Below are positions 38,246-51,620 of a stretch of 64,000 bases of DNA, in pieces. Under the pieces are notes generated by a model. It saw only the letters and a list, made by a program, of their open reading frames with translations. It did not search any database and was not told the DNA's origin. Position 1 is the first letter of the stretch. Each line of letters begins with the position of its first letter. The DNA is from Chionis minor (taxonomy: Eukaryota > Chordata > Aves > Charadriiformes > Chionididae), in the NCBI GenBank assembly GCA_013398295.1, contig VZSF01003599.1, positions 844,469 to 908,468 of the forward strand. Direction: 5' to 3'. A program made the translations under genes and the position numbers.

Positions 38246-41200
38246 ATTGCTGTCAGATGCGCAGATAAAGATAATGGTCACTGCGATTGCTCCAGGTTAT
38301 GCTAACAAATAAAGTGCTGCTTTAAACAAATGGGTTTGATCCCTTTGTCCTTCATATCACTGACTTATACAATGATCATAGCAACCTATTTCAAGGATGC
38401 TTCTCTAGCTGTGAACCTCTTGCCAGCATGACCTTGCAAAGCAACCCCTGAAGGTAAAACATGTTTTTGCTTGAGTGAGGAGGAAATAATTGCATCTGTG
38501 ATTATACGTACTTTATATATTTACTTTGCCTCCTTCTACATATATGCTGAGTTTAGTTCCTATATTTTATAAGGCCCAGCAGTCTGTTAGACATCCGTCT
38601 CCCATCAATAATTTAATTTTCCTCTGTTGCTCTCTCATCTTTTTAACTGTGGTAAGTTTCTGATGTCTGTACAGTATCTGCTCTCATTAATGCAATAATC
38701 TTGTTCCTGCCCTCTATGTGCTTTGCTTATGTGGACCTGCTATGAAGTCAGTGAAATCAATAAACTATTTGAAAAGGAAAAATAATCTAGGGGTAAGGAC
38801 GGGAAATAATAATCACTATTTTCTGCATTTTTATTACTACTTTTGCATAGCAGTTTCGTAAGAATCTCTATTGTGTCTTTGTTACAGATTTTTCTTATCA
38901 AAAATTAGAACTGTACAGCCAAAATGAGATGAACAAGTAGAAATTTGCTCTTGCTGATTTCAAAATAGACTAAATTAAATTGAAATAATTTAGCAGAAGT
39001 GGCCTGCTTCACTTCCACTGTGGTTTAAATAGAGTTCTGACATCCACAAACTTGAGCCAAGTGCTCATATGCACTCCGCAGCCAAAAATTGAGGACCTTA
39101 AGGGACTAGTAGAAGATGAATACTGCCTATTAGAAGGAAAAAGTAACTCATTAATAATCCATGACATTTTAATCTACACAAATAAAACAAGTTCACAACC
39201 CTTCACAGCGGCCATAAAAATCATCCATGTATCATGCAGTACCCGAGTTACTTAAAACAAGGAATTGTCCTTGGGACTTAATCCTTAAAGTCCATAAAGC
39301 ACTTAAAATTGCTTCACCCCAGCTGTAGAAGCGCGTGCCACCCCTCTCTGCGATCAGTAGTCTGCCATTCCCTCAAAACAATCAGGCTAAAAAAGTTTTT
39401 ACTTCAGTTTTCCAAACTGAGCAGTTTACTCATCATCAGTGTGGCTTGTAGCACTTTATAAACCTTGGTTCATATTCAGTAGAATCTGGGGGCTCCACCT
39501 GGAATTCCAGGAGTGGGTTATGGTAGGCACCATATTTTCATTGACTGTAGAAGAGTCTCTACTTCCACTGTAAACAAATGGAGTAGGGACAGTAGTCCCT
39601 CTGGAAACGGGGAGCTGAAGCACGAAGGCAGACCAGAAACTTAACTTGCACAAGTTGATTCAAGGAGAAGAAAGAAGGAGGTGATCCAGATGCCTACACA
39701 TAGGTGTGTAATACGATTAAAGATGCCATAGGGTCTAAGCCATCCATCCAGGACTACCAGGTATGACACAGGACCTACAGGAGACCTGTGCCCTTATGGA
39801 AGAGCATCTGGAGGCCAGGCATGATACCTAAGAGTGTGTAAATGGCACTCTGTTCTCAGGCACTTCACTCCTTCCCCAGAGCTGCAAATTGTGAATTGGA
39901 TCTGTTGTAAAGCACATCGTCAAAAATGCCATCTTTTTTTGTCTGTGACTATATGGATACCTTCAGTGTATAGTTTAATTTCTCAAACTCTACTTCCTTG
40001 ACAGCTTTTCCTGCTCCTGCAGTACTGCAAACTGAAGCAAATAAAAAGTGTACATAAGTATTTGTAAACATCAGACCCTCACTGTAAGGCTTCTTAAAGC
40101 TATTCTTGACTCCCATCATTCAGAAATCACGTTAGGATTTCCGTCATTGCTGCCCAGCATGACTTTGGGCTGCTGTTGTACTCCATGTCTCTAGAGGATC
40201 CACCGTGTCAGTGATGATGCTGGTTGCATATCCATCACAGTGAACATCTGCAACATGTTAAGGGATAAACTCACAACAATAAAAGTATCACTGTGATCCG
40301 GATCATCATGAAGTAGTAGAAAAACCCTCGTATCTGTCATCTTGTTAGCATAACAGCCAATTAAACCAGTCGGTTTTGTCTAAGGAGCAGAACCCCAATC
40401 CTTCAGGTAGAAGTCAGTGGAAGAAGTCAGTTTGTAGAAGTGCTTGTGTCTGACTAAAGGAAAGCACATTAGGGAGGACTCTCTAGGGTTTACTCCACAA
40501 TGCTTGATAGAATAGATCTCAGCTTTACTGAAGCCACTGGTAAAATCACTGTTGATTTCAGTGGGGTCAGGTTTTAAAAAATTCTGTTTGCAAAATATTT
40601 ACAGTAAGACATATCAAGGATAGAAATGCGTTTATAAAACGAAAAGTACCGCCTGTAATCAAGTATGGGGCCTCTATTAACATGGAATGCCTCATAATCT
40701 TATTTCTGTTACAGTTGTATATGTATTTGTGTGCGCATAGATTACTCACACATATACACATAGTGTGTAATTGTGTGGACATCCATGCATGTGTCCTGAT
40801 ATGCTTGGTTATTTTCAATCTCCAACTGTCTATTGATTACAGCTATTACAGCAATATTATTATAGATATATAGCCAACTATATAACAGGGCTGCAGGTTT
40901 AATTGAAGTGAACATGGGAAGAATTACAAATTGCTAATGAAAATTGCCTTTTTACTGCCAGCTATATTCCCACGGTTGTCACGGACTGGAGACATCATCA
41001 GAGCTGCGCTGGTTCTGCTTAATGGTGGAGCAAACCCAATTTAACTGGGGGTCCATTTCCAAATAAATTCCTCAAGCTCGTGAAAAAGGAAAGTAAATGA
41101 CTGACAGATCCTGAGCCCAGAAAATACCCTTAAATTGACAAATTTCACATATTAATCTTTTTGCAACAAAAGGGAACTGTAAGCCATGAAATTATTTCAG

Positions 41201-42194
41201 CAAGAAGATATTGTATAGCCCCATCCATGGCTGCTTAAGCATCCATGAACTATTCCATTCTAAGATCACCAGGTGGCTGTTGCCTTTCTCTCCCATTCAG
41301 GCTTTAGCAATATTCCCACTCCCATCTGTGATAAACTTAATAGCACCATTCAGCAATGGAGAAAACATGAGAGGTGTTCATCATAGCTGAAGGCTTTCTC
41401 AGACAATTATTCCTTAGATGTTTGAGTAAATGAAAAGCTATTTTTGTGATTAGAAAGGATAGAATGTGTTGCAGCTTCTGAGGCCATTTTATTGGCGTAG
41501 CTTTTGCAATCTGTAACAAATATTTATCCTTTCCTGGGAATGTTGTAAGTAGCTACAGTCACTGAACTAATACTCTTAATATGTTTCTGTCCACTCTATT
41601 TTCCAAGCACGTGGCTACTCTGCTAAGAGCACTTGTTAGATAAAAAAATCTATGTATGAATACTTATTATAGATCTTGTCATATGTCTACTATATATGAA
41701 ATATGTATAATTTATGCACCACATAAATGTATAAAAACATACATTTTCAAGAGAACTTAGGACAGTTTATTGCTTCTATTCATCAGGTGTAAATGTATTC
41801 ATAAGTATCTGTATGTATACTTATATCCATAAATAGCAATGCTCTGAAACAACAGCAGCCAAGGTTCTCAAGTATGTCAGTCGCTGAATAAGAGCTTTTA
41901 ACCTGTCACTTCACACCTTTTCATCTCTTTGCATTTTCTGTGCTCAAAATCAGCAATAATGATGCTGGAGTTGGAATACCTCAGGTAATCACTCACATTT
42001 CAACCCATAACTACAACTTTTTCTCTCCAGATAATGTGTTCCCTGTGTAAGTGCTTTCATTTCTAAGTCAATTTAGCAAAATACTGGAAGTAAGGAATGA
42101 AATTTCACAAAGAGGAGCAGGTAGTTTCCTGTGTTACACATACGCATCTTTTAAAAAAATCAGGGTTTTTGTTTCAGTTATGTCTAAGTATAGA

Positions 42195-42345
42195 GAAATA
42201 AAATGTGGGCTTCTGCTTCCCATCTTCTCCAGGCACCTTTGTGTCCTTGTTCTGTACTTTAAGTGCTTATAGAAAGGTGAAATGCAGGCTTCTGCTTCCC
42301 ATCTCCTGCAGTTGTCCTTAAAACTTATTTTATGTTTTAAGTGGT
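42195..42345. repeat. Old tandem duplication of about 79 bp
   Basis: AAATGTGGGCTTCTGCTTCC (42201) and AAATGCAGGCTTCTGCTTCC (42280) each start a similar block that passes through CCATCTtCTcCAG or CCATCTCCTGCAG to TTTTAAGTG or CTTTAAGTG. The period is about 79 bp. Divergence is clear, so it is older than the 62.1 kb duplication. Confidence 0.75.
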
Positions 42346-45300
42346 TCCAGAATTGTTTCCTTTGAAGTAATTTTTGGTTACAGATGCTTCCTTCACACAG
42401 CAGGAAATACCATCTTTCTTTGAAAATCCATATTGGCCACTGGATCCTGACATATCTGTTCTAGTCAACAGGAAATAGAGACAGCTTTAGCATAATACTG
42501 GGGTTTTAGTGAGCTGTACCTAACTGAATTCAGTGTCACAGCTCCTACAAAACAGAGGCCCCCAGCCAGAGGCCCAGTCACTGTTGATGCCCATTGATCA
42601 TGATAGACACTTCAAAAAGACAAACTACGCACATTTACAGCTTTTTAAGATGGTAAAGGAAGACACGATCAAGCATGAAAATGTTCAGTTGATTTTATTT
42701 CATGTCTCTATTAATTTGCATTTTCCATCACCTAGGGGGTTAGATTATCTCATGAGATCACCTTGTCAGAGTAATTTAGGGTGGTAGGGAAGGTTTGAAG
42801 TTATTTCTTGAGGACTTGATTCATTAAAAAAATTACTTGGTAATTAGTTCGGTCCCTCGCAATTGAGGTATCTGGATCTTCTAAGCTCCTCCAAGGGTGC
42901 GGGTTCTCCAAGGAGTCAGTAATTATTGCTTTAACTGAATCCATGCTCTCTGAGGGAAAAGGACCAGATGTTTCTCATTCCACTTTGCTTTACGTTGGGT
43001 AAAGACAGATTTTAAGATAAAAAACCCCAAGGGGTTTATATATAAAAAAATTTAAAGACCCATCAAGACCCATTTAGACAAAGGGTTAGGGGTCCATACT
43101 TTATAAATAAAAGGAACTTGATTTTTTGTTTTTGTTTTATTTTCATATAACATCTAAGCTATATATTTCCCAAATATAATATTGGAAAATAAAATGGAAA
43201 GAAAACTAGAACACTTCAATATTTTTGGAGTATTTTAATCAGCAAGAAAACCAAAACCAAACTGTGTCAGGTGGTGTGGGAGTGATTTTTCTCATTCCTA
43301 GATCTGTTCAGAAAACAACAAGAACCAGTTATTTGCCAAGATCTGCTGAGAATCAGTTGATCTGGTTGCTCTTTTTTCCTCCTCAGTGTAGAAACAGTCT
43401 CTCATTATAGTCACTGCCCAGCATGCTGACATCCAGCTATCATGTGGAGCCAGGACGGGGTTACTTTTATACAAATAATAAATACAAGTAGCATTGATAT
43501 TCAGGCAGTGGAACTTTACTGGTAGAAATATTAATGGAAGCGCTTAGATTCTGACTCCACAAGGGAGAGGAAATAACATTTCTTGGTTAGTCTCAGTACC
43601 TGTGGCAAACTATTACAGCTCCAAAATCAAGTTTTGAATTGCCATTGTGAACTGCATATGATAAACTTAGTATAACAAATACAATAAAGTAAATATGTAC
43701 TTCTGAAACAAATCTGTTAAAAGAAATCTGAATTTGATTCTCAGTTGTTCACAAGTGAAAAAGGTAACAAGATCTTCAGAGGCATTATACCTTTCTGGAC
43801 CTACTGGCTAATAAGGTTTCTTCATTCCACCTAGCTTCAAACACGCTGGAAATGAAAAGGTGGATATCATCTTTATCACTCTTTAACACTCTTTAACAGA
43901 ATCCAGGAAGCTACCTTGTCTGCTAGTATAACTGCTGCTTCCATAAGCTCTGAAGAAAGGCATCCATTAGCCCAAAGCTTGAAGCAAAATGTTTCTCACT
44001 GTCCTTTTTGGCGGGTTCGTCGTTATTATAAAACAGGCGGTGTCGATTGCATGTTTTTCTGCTAGCCAGAATACCATTTATGGACTTTCCACATGGGAAC
44101 GGCTCATGAGATTTTACTTTTTTACTCAAAATTACAAGCAATAAGGAGTGAGATCCTGGTGTCATAATAATCTGGGTAGTGTCAGACCTCTCTGTACCTG
44201 ACTTAAGTCAATGTGGCCTTTGTACCGATACACAGATCTGAGTAGTGGCTTTATAACATTTTTCCATCATTTTACATCACTAACTGTAAGCAGAACAAAG
44301 CAATTAAAGGCATGATTAATTTTGTTCAGTTGCTGCAGTCTCTTCTTACTTTTTCAAAAGAGATGCTCACTTTTGAGCGATGATAGAATTACATTTAGCA
44401 ATACAGCCTGCATCTGCTAAATCAAAATAATCATTGGCTACGTTCCCTTTTGCACGTTTGAATGCTAACAGGCTAGATTCACTGCAAAGAAAGTGTGGAT
44501 TAGTCATTCAAGAATCCAAAGATATTTTGCTGCATCCCTATCTGTTAATATATTCTACATTTGCCTTTTCTGTCTGCAGAGCGTAATTTATCAGGACTTA
44601 AAAATTCCACTAGCAGAGTATTTGAAAACTGTACAAGCAGGGAAGAAAGTGGAATGGTCTGTTGCTAATGTAGGGGGCCACTAATTAAGATTTATCTCAA
44701 TATGGAGACTGTAAACAGAGACAAGATCATTGATTAAAAAGGCATTCATTGCATTTGCAGAACACTGAGTTCCCATTTTGAAAAGACAGTCAGATCTTTG
44801 TCATAAATTTCATGGTTCACAAAAACTACAGGGAAGATTTTGCTGGGCCTAAGACTTTCTCATCCCAGTGGAGCACCATTTGCTTTTTCTTCTTCTGGTC
44901 CCAGGAATCTGCCACTGTTTTCCTTACAGTGGTCCAGCCCCAGGAGAAAAGGGTGAGGGGCCCCAGCCTGGCCTGTGCACTGGTGTCTTTACCTGTGTAC
45001 TGATGATGGTCAAAGCCCCGTTCTGGGAGGTGAGAAATATGAGTCCAACTCAATTATGACTTCCTTATGTCCCTGTTTCCACTTTTCTTCCCCTTTACCT
45101 TCTTTAAGACTCCCGGAGACCCACAGACATCACATTGATCACGCTCTTCAAACAAATGTTGTGCGTGCCAGGGACAGAACAATGCCAACATCTGTCTTTG
45201 GGTCTTTCCATGGGTGATTTTTTATCTGTGTTTGACTTCTGCATTATTTGTTCTTCAGGGCAGGTATTGTCCTTAATTTTTGTGCTATGTTCATTGTTGG

Positions 45301-45586
45301 GCATTTAACAAAGATTTCATAAAAAGAAGATACCTTACAGTGTTGTCGTGTGTCGAAAAGAATTAGCATGCAGAAGAAACTTTGAGATCCTTTGTTCTAC
45401 TATCCTCATCAGAAACAGACTGCAGAAATGGCAACTTTTATTGAATAAATCTGTTTCTTATGTAGATTTTGAACAGCCCAATTTTTCACCAGTGTTAATT
45501 TGTTCATTAGTTTACATTTTCCTTGTCACTATGGACCTTAGAGTCACGGAGTAACCTGGATTCCATCTGCATCCATGTTTAAATAG

Positions 45587-45619
45587 AGGGGTGCTATTAA
45601 GTGAGCAGGTTGCACCCCT
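45587..45619. repeat. 8-bp inverted repeat with 17-nt loop
   Basis: AGGGGTGC (45587-45594) pairs with GCACCCCT (45612-45619). Confidence 0.9.
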
Positions 45620-46415
45620 TTGGTTTTACTGCTTTAATGGCATTACCCCGTTTCTTTTGCAATGTGAAGTAAAAGTCCTCATGTTATAAACTGAAGAAGG
45701 AAGCAGAGCAGGATTTACACATGATGGGCCGATAGGACTGGAATCAAGTGAAAGAAAAGAGCAAACCAGTCTGACCAGCAAAATTTGCCCTTTCCCACTG
45801 CCTGCCATGGAGTGAATTTGCCTCAGCAAGGTCCGCAGTCATGATGCCAGCTCTTTGGCCTGCAGAAACACTCCCATTCTTCTGAATTGTGTGCTAAGAA
45901 TTTAAAAACAGAACGTCAGCTTCTTTCATTTCTGGTATATACTGTCTGTGAATGTGGAGTGTCAGAGAATACAGTTGGCAGAAAGCACAATGTGTAATTT
46001 GCTTTTAATCGGGGGATTATGTAGATAAACAGAGTCTGGTGCCTAACAATGTTGTTTTGTTAATCAGCTGTAATCTTAGTAGTATTAATAACTCAAATCT
46101 ACAACCATCGTGTTACCCGGGTCACAGACGAGCGTAACGGTTGTCTGCAGTGCAGTACGGCTCTCTGCATCACTCTAACTAGGATGCCCTGGAAACTGGT
46201 GATGCATCACTTAGTGCTCAGCAGTAGACTATTTATGGTGCTTGCAACTGGTGTATGTGGAGTTTACTTTATATCTTCCACATCTCCATCTTCTTCCCTT
46301 GTAAATGTTTTGCCAAGGTGTCACTGTTCATCAAGGGTGATGGGTTGAAAATAGTTGGAAGCACATTATAGCTCCTGGAGCTCTCCTGCCTAGGCATTGT
46401 CTCCACCGATTCAAG

Positions 46416-46429
46416 TGCTGTCGACAGCA
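46416..46429. repeat. 14-bp perfect palindrome
   Basis: TGCTGTCGACAGCA is its own reverse complement. Chance alone could produce one such site in a window this size. Confidence 0.95.
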
Positions 46430-47961
46430 TGCAAGGGCTTGTGCTTCTGTCCTTTTTCCATAAGATAAGTACTGTTTTGATTTTAATATGGACAGTACCT
46501 AACTGCCTCTTTTCCACAAACTTCTTCAAGAAACTTTCCTTATAAATTAAAACATAATTGGTTCCTCTGTGGTCACTCCTTCAAGTCTACAACACAGGTT
46601 TGTTACTCACAACGTAGAGTGTTTGTCTGAGTGAGAAATCTTAATGCTAAGCTATGATCAACATCATTCTGAGATTCCACTTACAGAATTTTCAGCCTGT
46701 AAACAGGACCATTCTCATGACCTCAGGCTCCCATGGATTTCTCTTGATAACACCATCTAATCAGATTTAGGGTTTAATTAAACAGCTGTCACTTTGCTTC
46801 CTCATTCTGCCGCAATTTAATGTTGAATTAGTTCCTAAATTAGTCATGGCTGAATGCTTGCCTTCTTACAATTGAGAGGTTGGATGAACATAAGGTTTGC
46901 TCTTCAGCTAAATTCAAGCAACTAAGGCTCATATTCTGTATTCTTGCTCTTTGCACAGAGCTCCCACTGACATCAGTGGAAGTTCCCTGACTGAAGCAGG
47001 GATGGAATAAAATGTGAGATTCCTGCACAGTCAACCATAGTGTTACCTAACTTCAAATGACCAAATGTGAGCACACGGTTCTTCTCAGCTCTGGCTAGAA
47101 TATGTTAGCTTTATGGATGCTATTTTCCCTTTCTAAAAATGTACTGATTTTTCTGAATACCAGTTCTGCTGAGTTTTCTGTGAAGTAGCACAATGGGTGC
47201 AGCTGTGGAAGAAAATGTTTAGACCAATAGTTCTGCTAGTGGACTTTATCCAAATTAACCCTGATGCAACCAAGACCAGTGTACGAGCAAAACTTTATGG
47301 TACTCTGAATCATAACATTGGCTCCAAGCAAAAAAGCTCGGAGACTTCCTGTAGAGTGCTGATACTTGCATCAAATTCTGTATAATGGTCTCACTGAACT
47401 CAGGTCTCAGTGCGGTACAGTGCAGTGTCTGACTCCCTGCTTGACTCCAATCTCACCATTGTTTTTTTGAAATGTCAATTAATTCTTTCCCTGATCTACT
47501 CAAATGTAGTATCAAGATTTATGACTGTGGTAACTTGGTACAGGCACACAGAGGACTTCCAAGCCACTAGGCTGACAGAACTCACCAGTTCTAGTCTGTA
47601 GGCTTCGCGATTAGATCTTCTCTTTTTTTTTCCCCAAATCCAGAATGTGTGGAAATGGATGGGAGTACCTCTTTATTCTAACTATTTGCGCTTCAGTCAC
47701 AACTTATCAAGTGCTTAACTATAAAGAGGTGGGAAAGCCACCCAGCCCTCTTACTTTCTTTGTGTATCTGAGGAAGATGGATGAAGAGAAGTTGCTTGTG
47801 CATGAAGATTTCATCCCACACTTGCTGCATACATGTCAGCAGGGAAGCTTTTCTTTTTCTGTAGTAAGTATCAGGTTGTGACTTAAGGACTTCATTTCTG
47901 AAGTCACCGAAGCATGCTGAAGGTTTTGTGTAGAGGAGGTACAATTCCGTGTCCTTGCTTC

Positions 47962-48390
47962 GTAGAATCATGGAATCATTACGGTCGGAAGAGACCTTTA
48001 AGCTCATCAAGTCCGACCGTTAACCTAGCACTGCCAAGTTACTGCTAAAACCGGGTTCCCCAGCACCACATCTGCATGTCTTTTAAAGACCTCCAGGGAT
48101 GGCGACTCAACCACTGCCCTGGGCAGCCTGTTCCAATGCTTGATAACCCTTTCAGTGAAGAAATTTATCTTAATATCCAATCAAAATCTTCCCTGGCGCA
48201 ACTTGAGGCTGTTTCCTCTTGTCCTGTCGCTTGTTACTTGGGAGAAGAGACCAACCCTCACCTCTCTACACCCTCCTCTCAGGTAGTCGCAGAGAGTGAG
48301 AAGGTCTCCCCTCAGCCTCCTTTTCTCCAGGCTGAACAACTCCAGTCCCTCAGCTGCTCCTCAGGAGCTTGTTCAGGTCCTTTGCAACAG
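47962..48390 (-). mobile_element. CR1 LINE, 3' fragment
   Basis: About 430 bp of CR1 3' end antisense to the host gene. On the + strand it starts AGAATCATGGAATCATTACGG, a single degraded octamer end, then the complement of the ORF2 C-terminus: [21 protein letters not shown] and similar phrases are its antisense reading. It ends near the complement of the segment encoding RLRGDL and the loop behind it. Only one octamer remains and the ORF is broken, so it is probably older than the copy at 34.8-36.3 kb. The right edge is uncertain by about 20 bp. Confidence 0.9.
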
Positions 48391-48805
48391 GTTGGGTTTT
48401 GGAACAAGCAAATGTAGTTCTGATTTGAGCTAGACTGAGCAGATGTTTTGTCATTGGTAATGAAAATGCTATGTTGAGTAAAGGCATTTAATCTGTTCTG
48501 TTTATGAGAGCTAACTCAAAACTTAACCAGTACATTTTTAAAATAATTTCTAATGCACACAATTCAACGGTTTGCTTTTGAGCATCTCCTTTGATTAGAG
48601 CCTTATGTTTAACCACTAGAGTCTTCCTCTAATCATTAGAAGAGCAAGAAGAAGTGTTCCTTAATGCTACTGTTTGTTAATTAAATATGTTTAAATAGTA
48701 GTGATTTCCTTCATAAGCTGTATTCGTTGAAGGGTTGCCCTGGTAACAGGAAAGAGCCATCCTAATTGGGAGTTTGTAGGTAGTTCTTCTACAAGAAACC
48801 CAACT

Positions 48806-48866
48806 CTGTCTCTGCAGTGCCAGAGTCAGATGTTGTTGGGATTCGGTCATTGCACTGCAGAGACAG
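48806..48866. repeat. 15-bp perfect inverted repeat with 31-nt loop
   Basis: CTGTCTCTGCAGTGC (48806-48820) is the exact reverse complement of GCACTGCAGAGACAG (48852-48866). Outside the arms, CCCAACT and TTTGAGG can extend the stem imperfectly. It may be a small RNA hairpin or a decayed inverted-repeat transposon; the sequence alone does not decide. Confidence 0.95.
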
Positions 48867-50849
48867 TTTGAGGCTTCCAAAGAGCATGAATCTCCCTCTG
48901 CGTCACTGAGAATTATATGTGTAGTTCTCCATTTCGACTTTGGAAATGACAACCCTTGCTTTTTTAGTTTGTAATACACTTACAGAAACTTCCTTCCAAC
49001 CTGGATGTTGATGCTTACTTATAATTCGTCCTTTTCCTGCTTTTTCAATTTACTTTATACTACTTTCACCAGTTTTGAATTTATTGGGAACCAGTCCAAA
49101 CATTTCTATCTGATGCATTCAGTCTTTTGCCATACAAAATAAATTTGATTTTAAAACTTTAGTTGCTGCCTGCACAGAAAGTAGATTAGTTCTTTGGGGG
49201 GATTTTAAAAATTAAAGAATGTGGAAATGGCCAAGATACTGTGCTTTTGAACAGCGCCTACATTTTAAATGAGTTCTTAGTCTCTCTAAGGGTTTCTTAG
49301 TAATCTTGTTTGTATACTCCCAAATGAGCTTGCAAACAGGATAGTATATTGCATTTAAAACTAAAACATAAAAATCACCACCTATACCAGCTATTGTATT
49401 TCCTATTCTGATGTGAGATCAATTGTTTTCTTAACGTTGCTTGACATAATCTTAAAGATTGAACTGCTATTTTCACTTATCAGTGGATAGTCAAGGGTAG
49501 TAGAGGAGCTGGCAGAACGCAAGGGAGACAGGTTTGGGTGCTGAATCAGAGCCCCCTTGTCTGTGGTGCGTGTTCAGAGTGCTCGGTATTGCAGAACAGA
49601 CAGACAGAGTTCTATTTAAGTTCCTTTTATTTTTATGAGTTTCAGTTCAGCTTTTGTGAGGACTCTTGAACCATGGATCCTTTCATACGTTATTTAGAAT
49701 TTTCTGCCCAACAGCTTGTGTAGGGGTGCAGACAATGGGTCAATTCTCTGTTACATTAAAGCCTTTGGCTTTATTGCAGCAATATAAAGGAAACACAGAG
49801 GAGGCAGAAGTTGTGCCGTAAGGCTATTCCATATACAGGGATATAGGACACACATTTTTCTATTTTAGTTCTAAACAAAAATGTAATGGACTCAAGACTT
49901 GGTTCTTCGGGGGGTGTTTTGTTGGTTTGGGGTTTTTTTTAATATCACAGTTGAATAGCATAGGGCACTTAGAAACTGAGTAAGGGAAGGGACAGATTTT
50001 AAAATTGGTTTTAACATTGTATGTAATATATTAATTACCTATACTTCAGTATTTCTTAATCTGTGTAATACCAATGAGTTATGACTGCCGTCAGTGGAGG
50101 TGAAACATGGAGGTTTCCATCTCTGCTCAAAGCTGTAGCTAGGTGGCTACCAATTGCTTCCCAACGCTGGGGATCTCCAATGATTCTAGCTATGAAGCCT
50201 TTAGATAGCATCTACAATATGTTTCCATCTCCTTTGTACACATCATGAATTTGAAATACCTGAAGTTCATATTGGGCTACAGAGAAGGGATGTAAAATTC
50301 CAGCAGCCCTTTATCATGACCAAAGGTGCCTTTTACAATTTTGGGGGCAGATGCATCTCTGAAGTAATTAATCAAAATAAATTCATTCAGATGCACACTG
50401 CTTCCTTTAATGAAACCATTAGCAAAGGGCAGAAGATTGAGGTTTCTAATTGCTGGTAATGTGCCAGTAGGCAAATTTTCTGTCTTCTCTCCAGAAAGGT
50501 CTTGGGAAATTTGAAAAGGTTTTTTAACCTTTGTAATAATGGCTTTATATCAAGGCCACTTAGAATTCAGATACACCAATAATGACCTATTGGAAAGAGA
50601 GAAACAGAAGTGACAGATTATTACTTAACAATTGATATGTCAGTTCTGCTCTATATAGTGCAGAAAGCAACAATACCAGTCGCATTTGCCTGTCAGGCAT
50701 TTCCATTTTGGAGGTATAGATAATTTTCTTTTGTCCAGTGAAGGATCATAATATTTGGGATGGGTGAAGCAGAATAGGATTATTTCAAATACCAGATATA
50801 TAGGTTATTCTGTTATGATTCAGTTCTGAAAAAATGTAGACTACTAAGA

Positions 50850-51620
50850 CACAGGAGTGGAGGGAACCATGAGAGGTCATCTGCTCCCCTTCCTCTTCTA
50901 CCTGACTCAAAGAACCTATGTTATTTGTGAATAATGTATAACCTGTTCTCCAAAGATCTTTTAGGCTAGCCTGTGCATTTTCTTCTGCTCCAGACAACCT
51001 ATTCCATCAATTCCTTATTATTTTTATAATAAAGATTGCCTTAATGTCAAACAAATCTTCCGTGTTGCAGTTTAAGCTCATTACCTCCGGCCCTTTCCAT
51101 GAACATGGAAAATAATTTATTCTTCCTCATTTTTGGAAGACTTTTATGTATATGGAGACAGTAATCATCTTTCCCCATAGTCTTTTCTAGGCTAACCAAT
51201 CCCAATTATTTCATTCATTCCTCATAGATCTTATTTTCGAGTCTTTGATTTGTTTTCCTTGTTCTTTTTGTTTCTTTTCACTTGAGAAAAGGTTTTCTTG
51301 GCGGGATAGTTTTCACAATCAGACGTAGTGCTTTAGCTGAGGCCTCGCTGGTGCTGAGTAGGAATACCTCACGTCTTACAGGCGATACCCCCCTTTACAC
51401 AGTTTACTGGGGGAGGGTTTTTTGGTTGGTTGGGTTTGTTTTTTAACCACAGCAGCACGCAATTGCTGACTCGTGTTCAGTTTATGATCTCCGATAGTTC
51501 CCATATGCTTTTCTGAGAACAGCTTTTCCTGTTGAATCTTTTCTGCCTTGTATTTATAGGATAAGTTGTTTCTACAGAAAAGTGGCAGCTTGCATTCAAC
51601 TTTATTGCATCCCATTTTTT
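50850..51620 (-). mobile_element. Very old CR1/L3-like LINE relic
   Basis: This is a strongly diverged LINE 3' region, antisense to the host gene. Segments that still align by eye with CR1-type 3' sequence are GAGAGGTCATCTGCTCCCC, TTGCCTTAATGTCAAACAAA, TTTAAGCTCATTACCTC, GAACATGGAAAATAATTTAT, CTTTTATGTATATGGAGAC and TTCATTCCTCATAGATC. Beyond 51330 it continues with GAGGCCTCGCTGGTGCTGAGTA, TGACTCGTGTTCAGTTTATGATC and TTCAACTTTATTGCATCCCAT, the antisense of the degraded ORF2 C-terminal part. Many stops and indels break it. It is far older than the other CR1 copies and probably predates modern birds. Recognised by pattern, not by a search; the edges are approximate. Confidence 0.75.

Noticed and set aside
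41640..41850. AT-rich stretch with many TATGTAT-like words
   Set aside because: Composition alone explains it; no consistent period or repeat unit.
43022..43037. AAACCCC-AA-GGGGTTT hairpin
   Set aside because: Seven-base arms with a two-base loop are expected several times in a window of this size.
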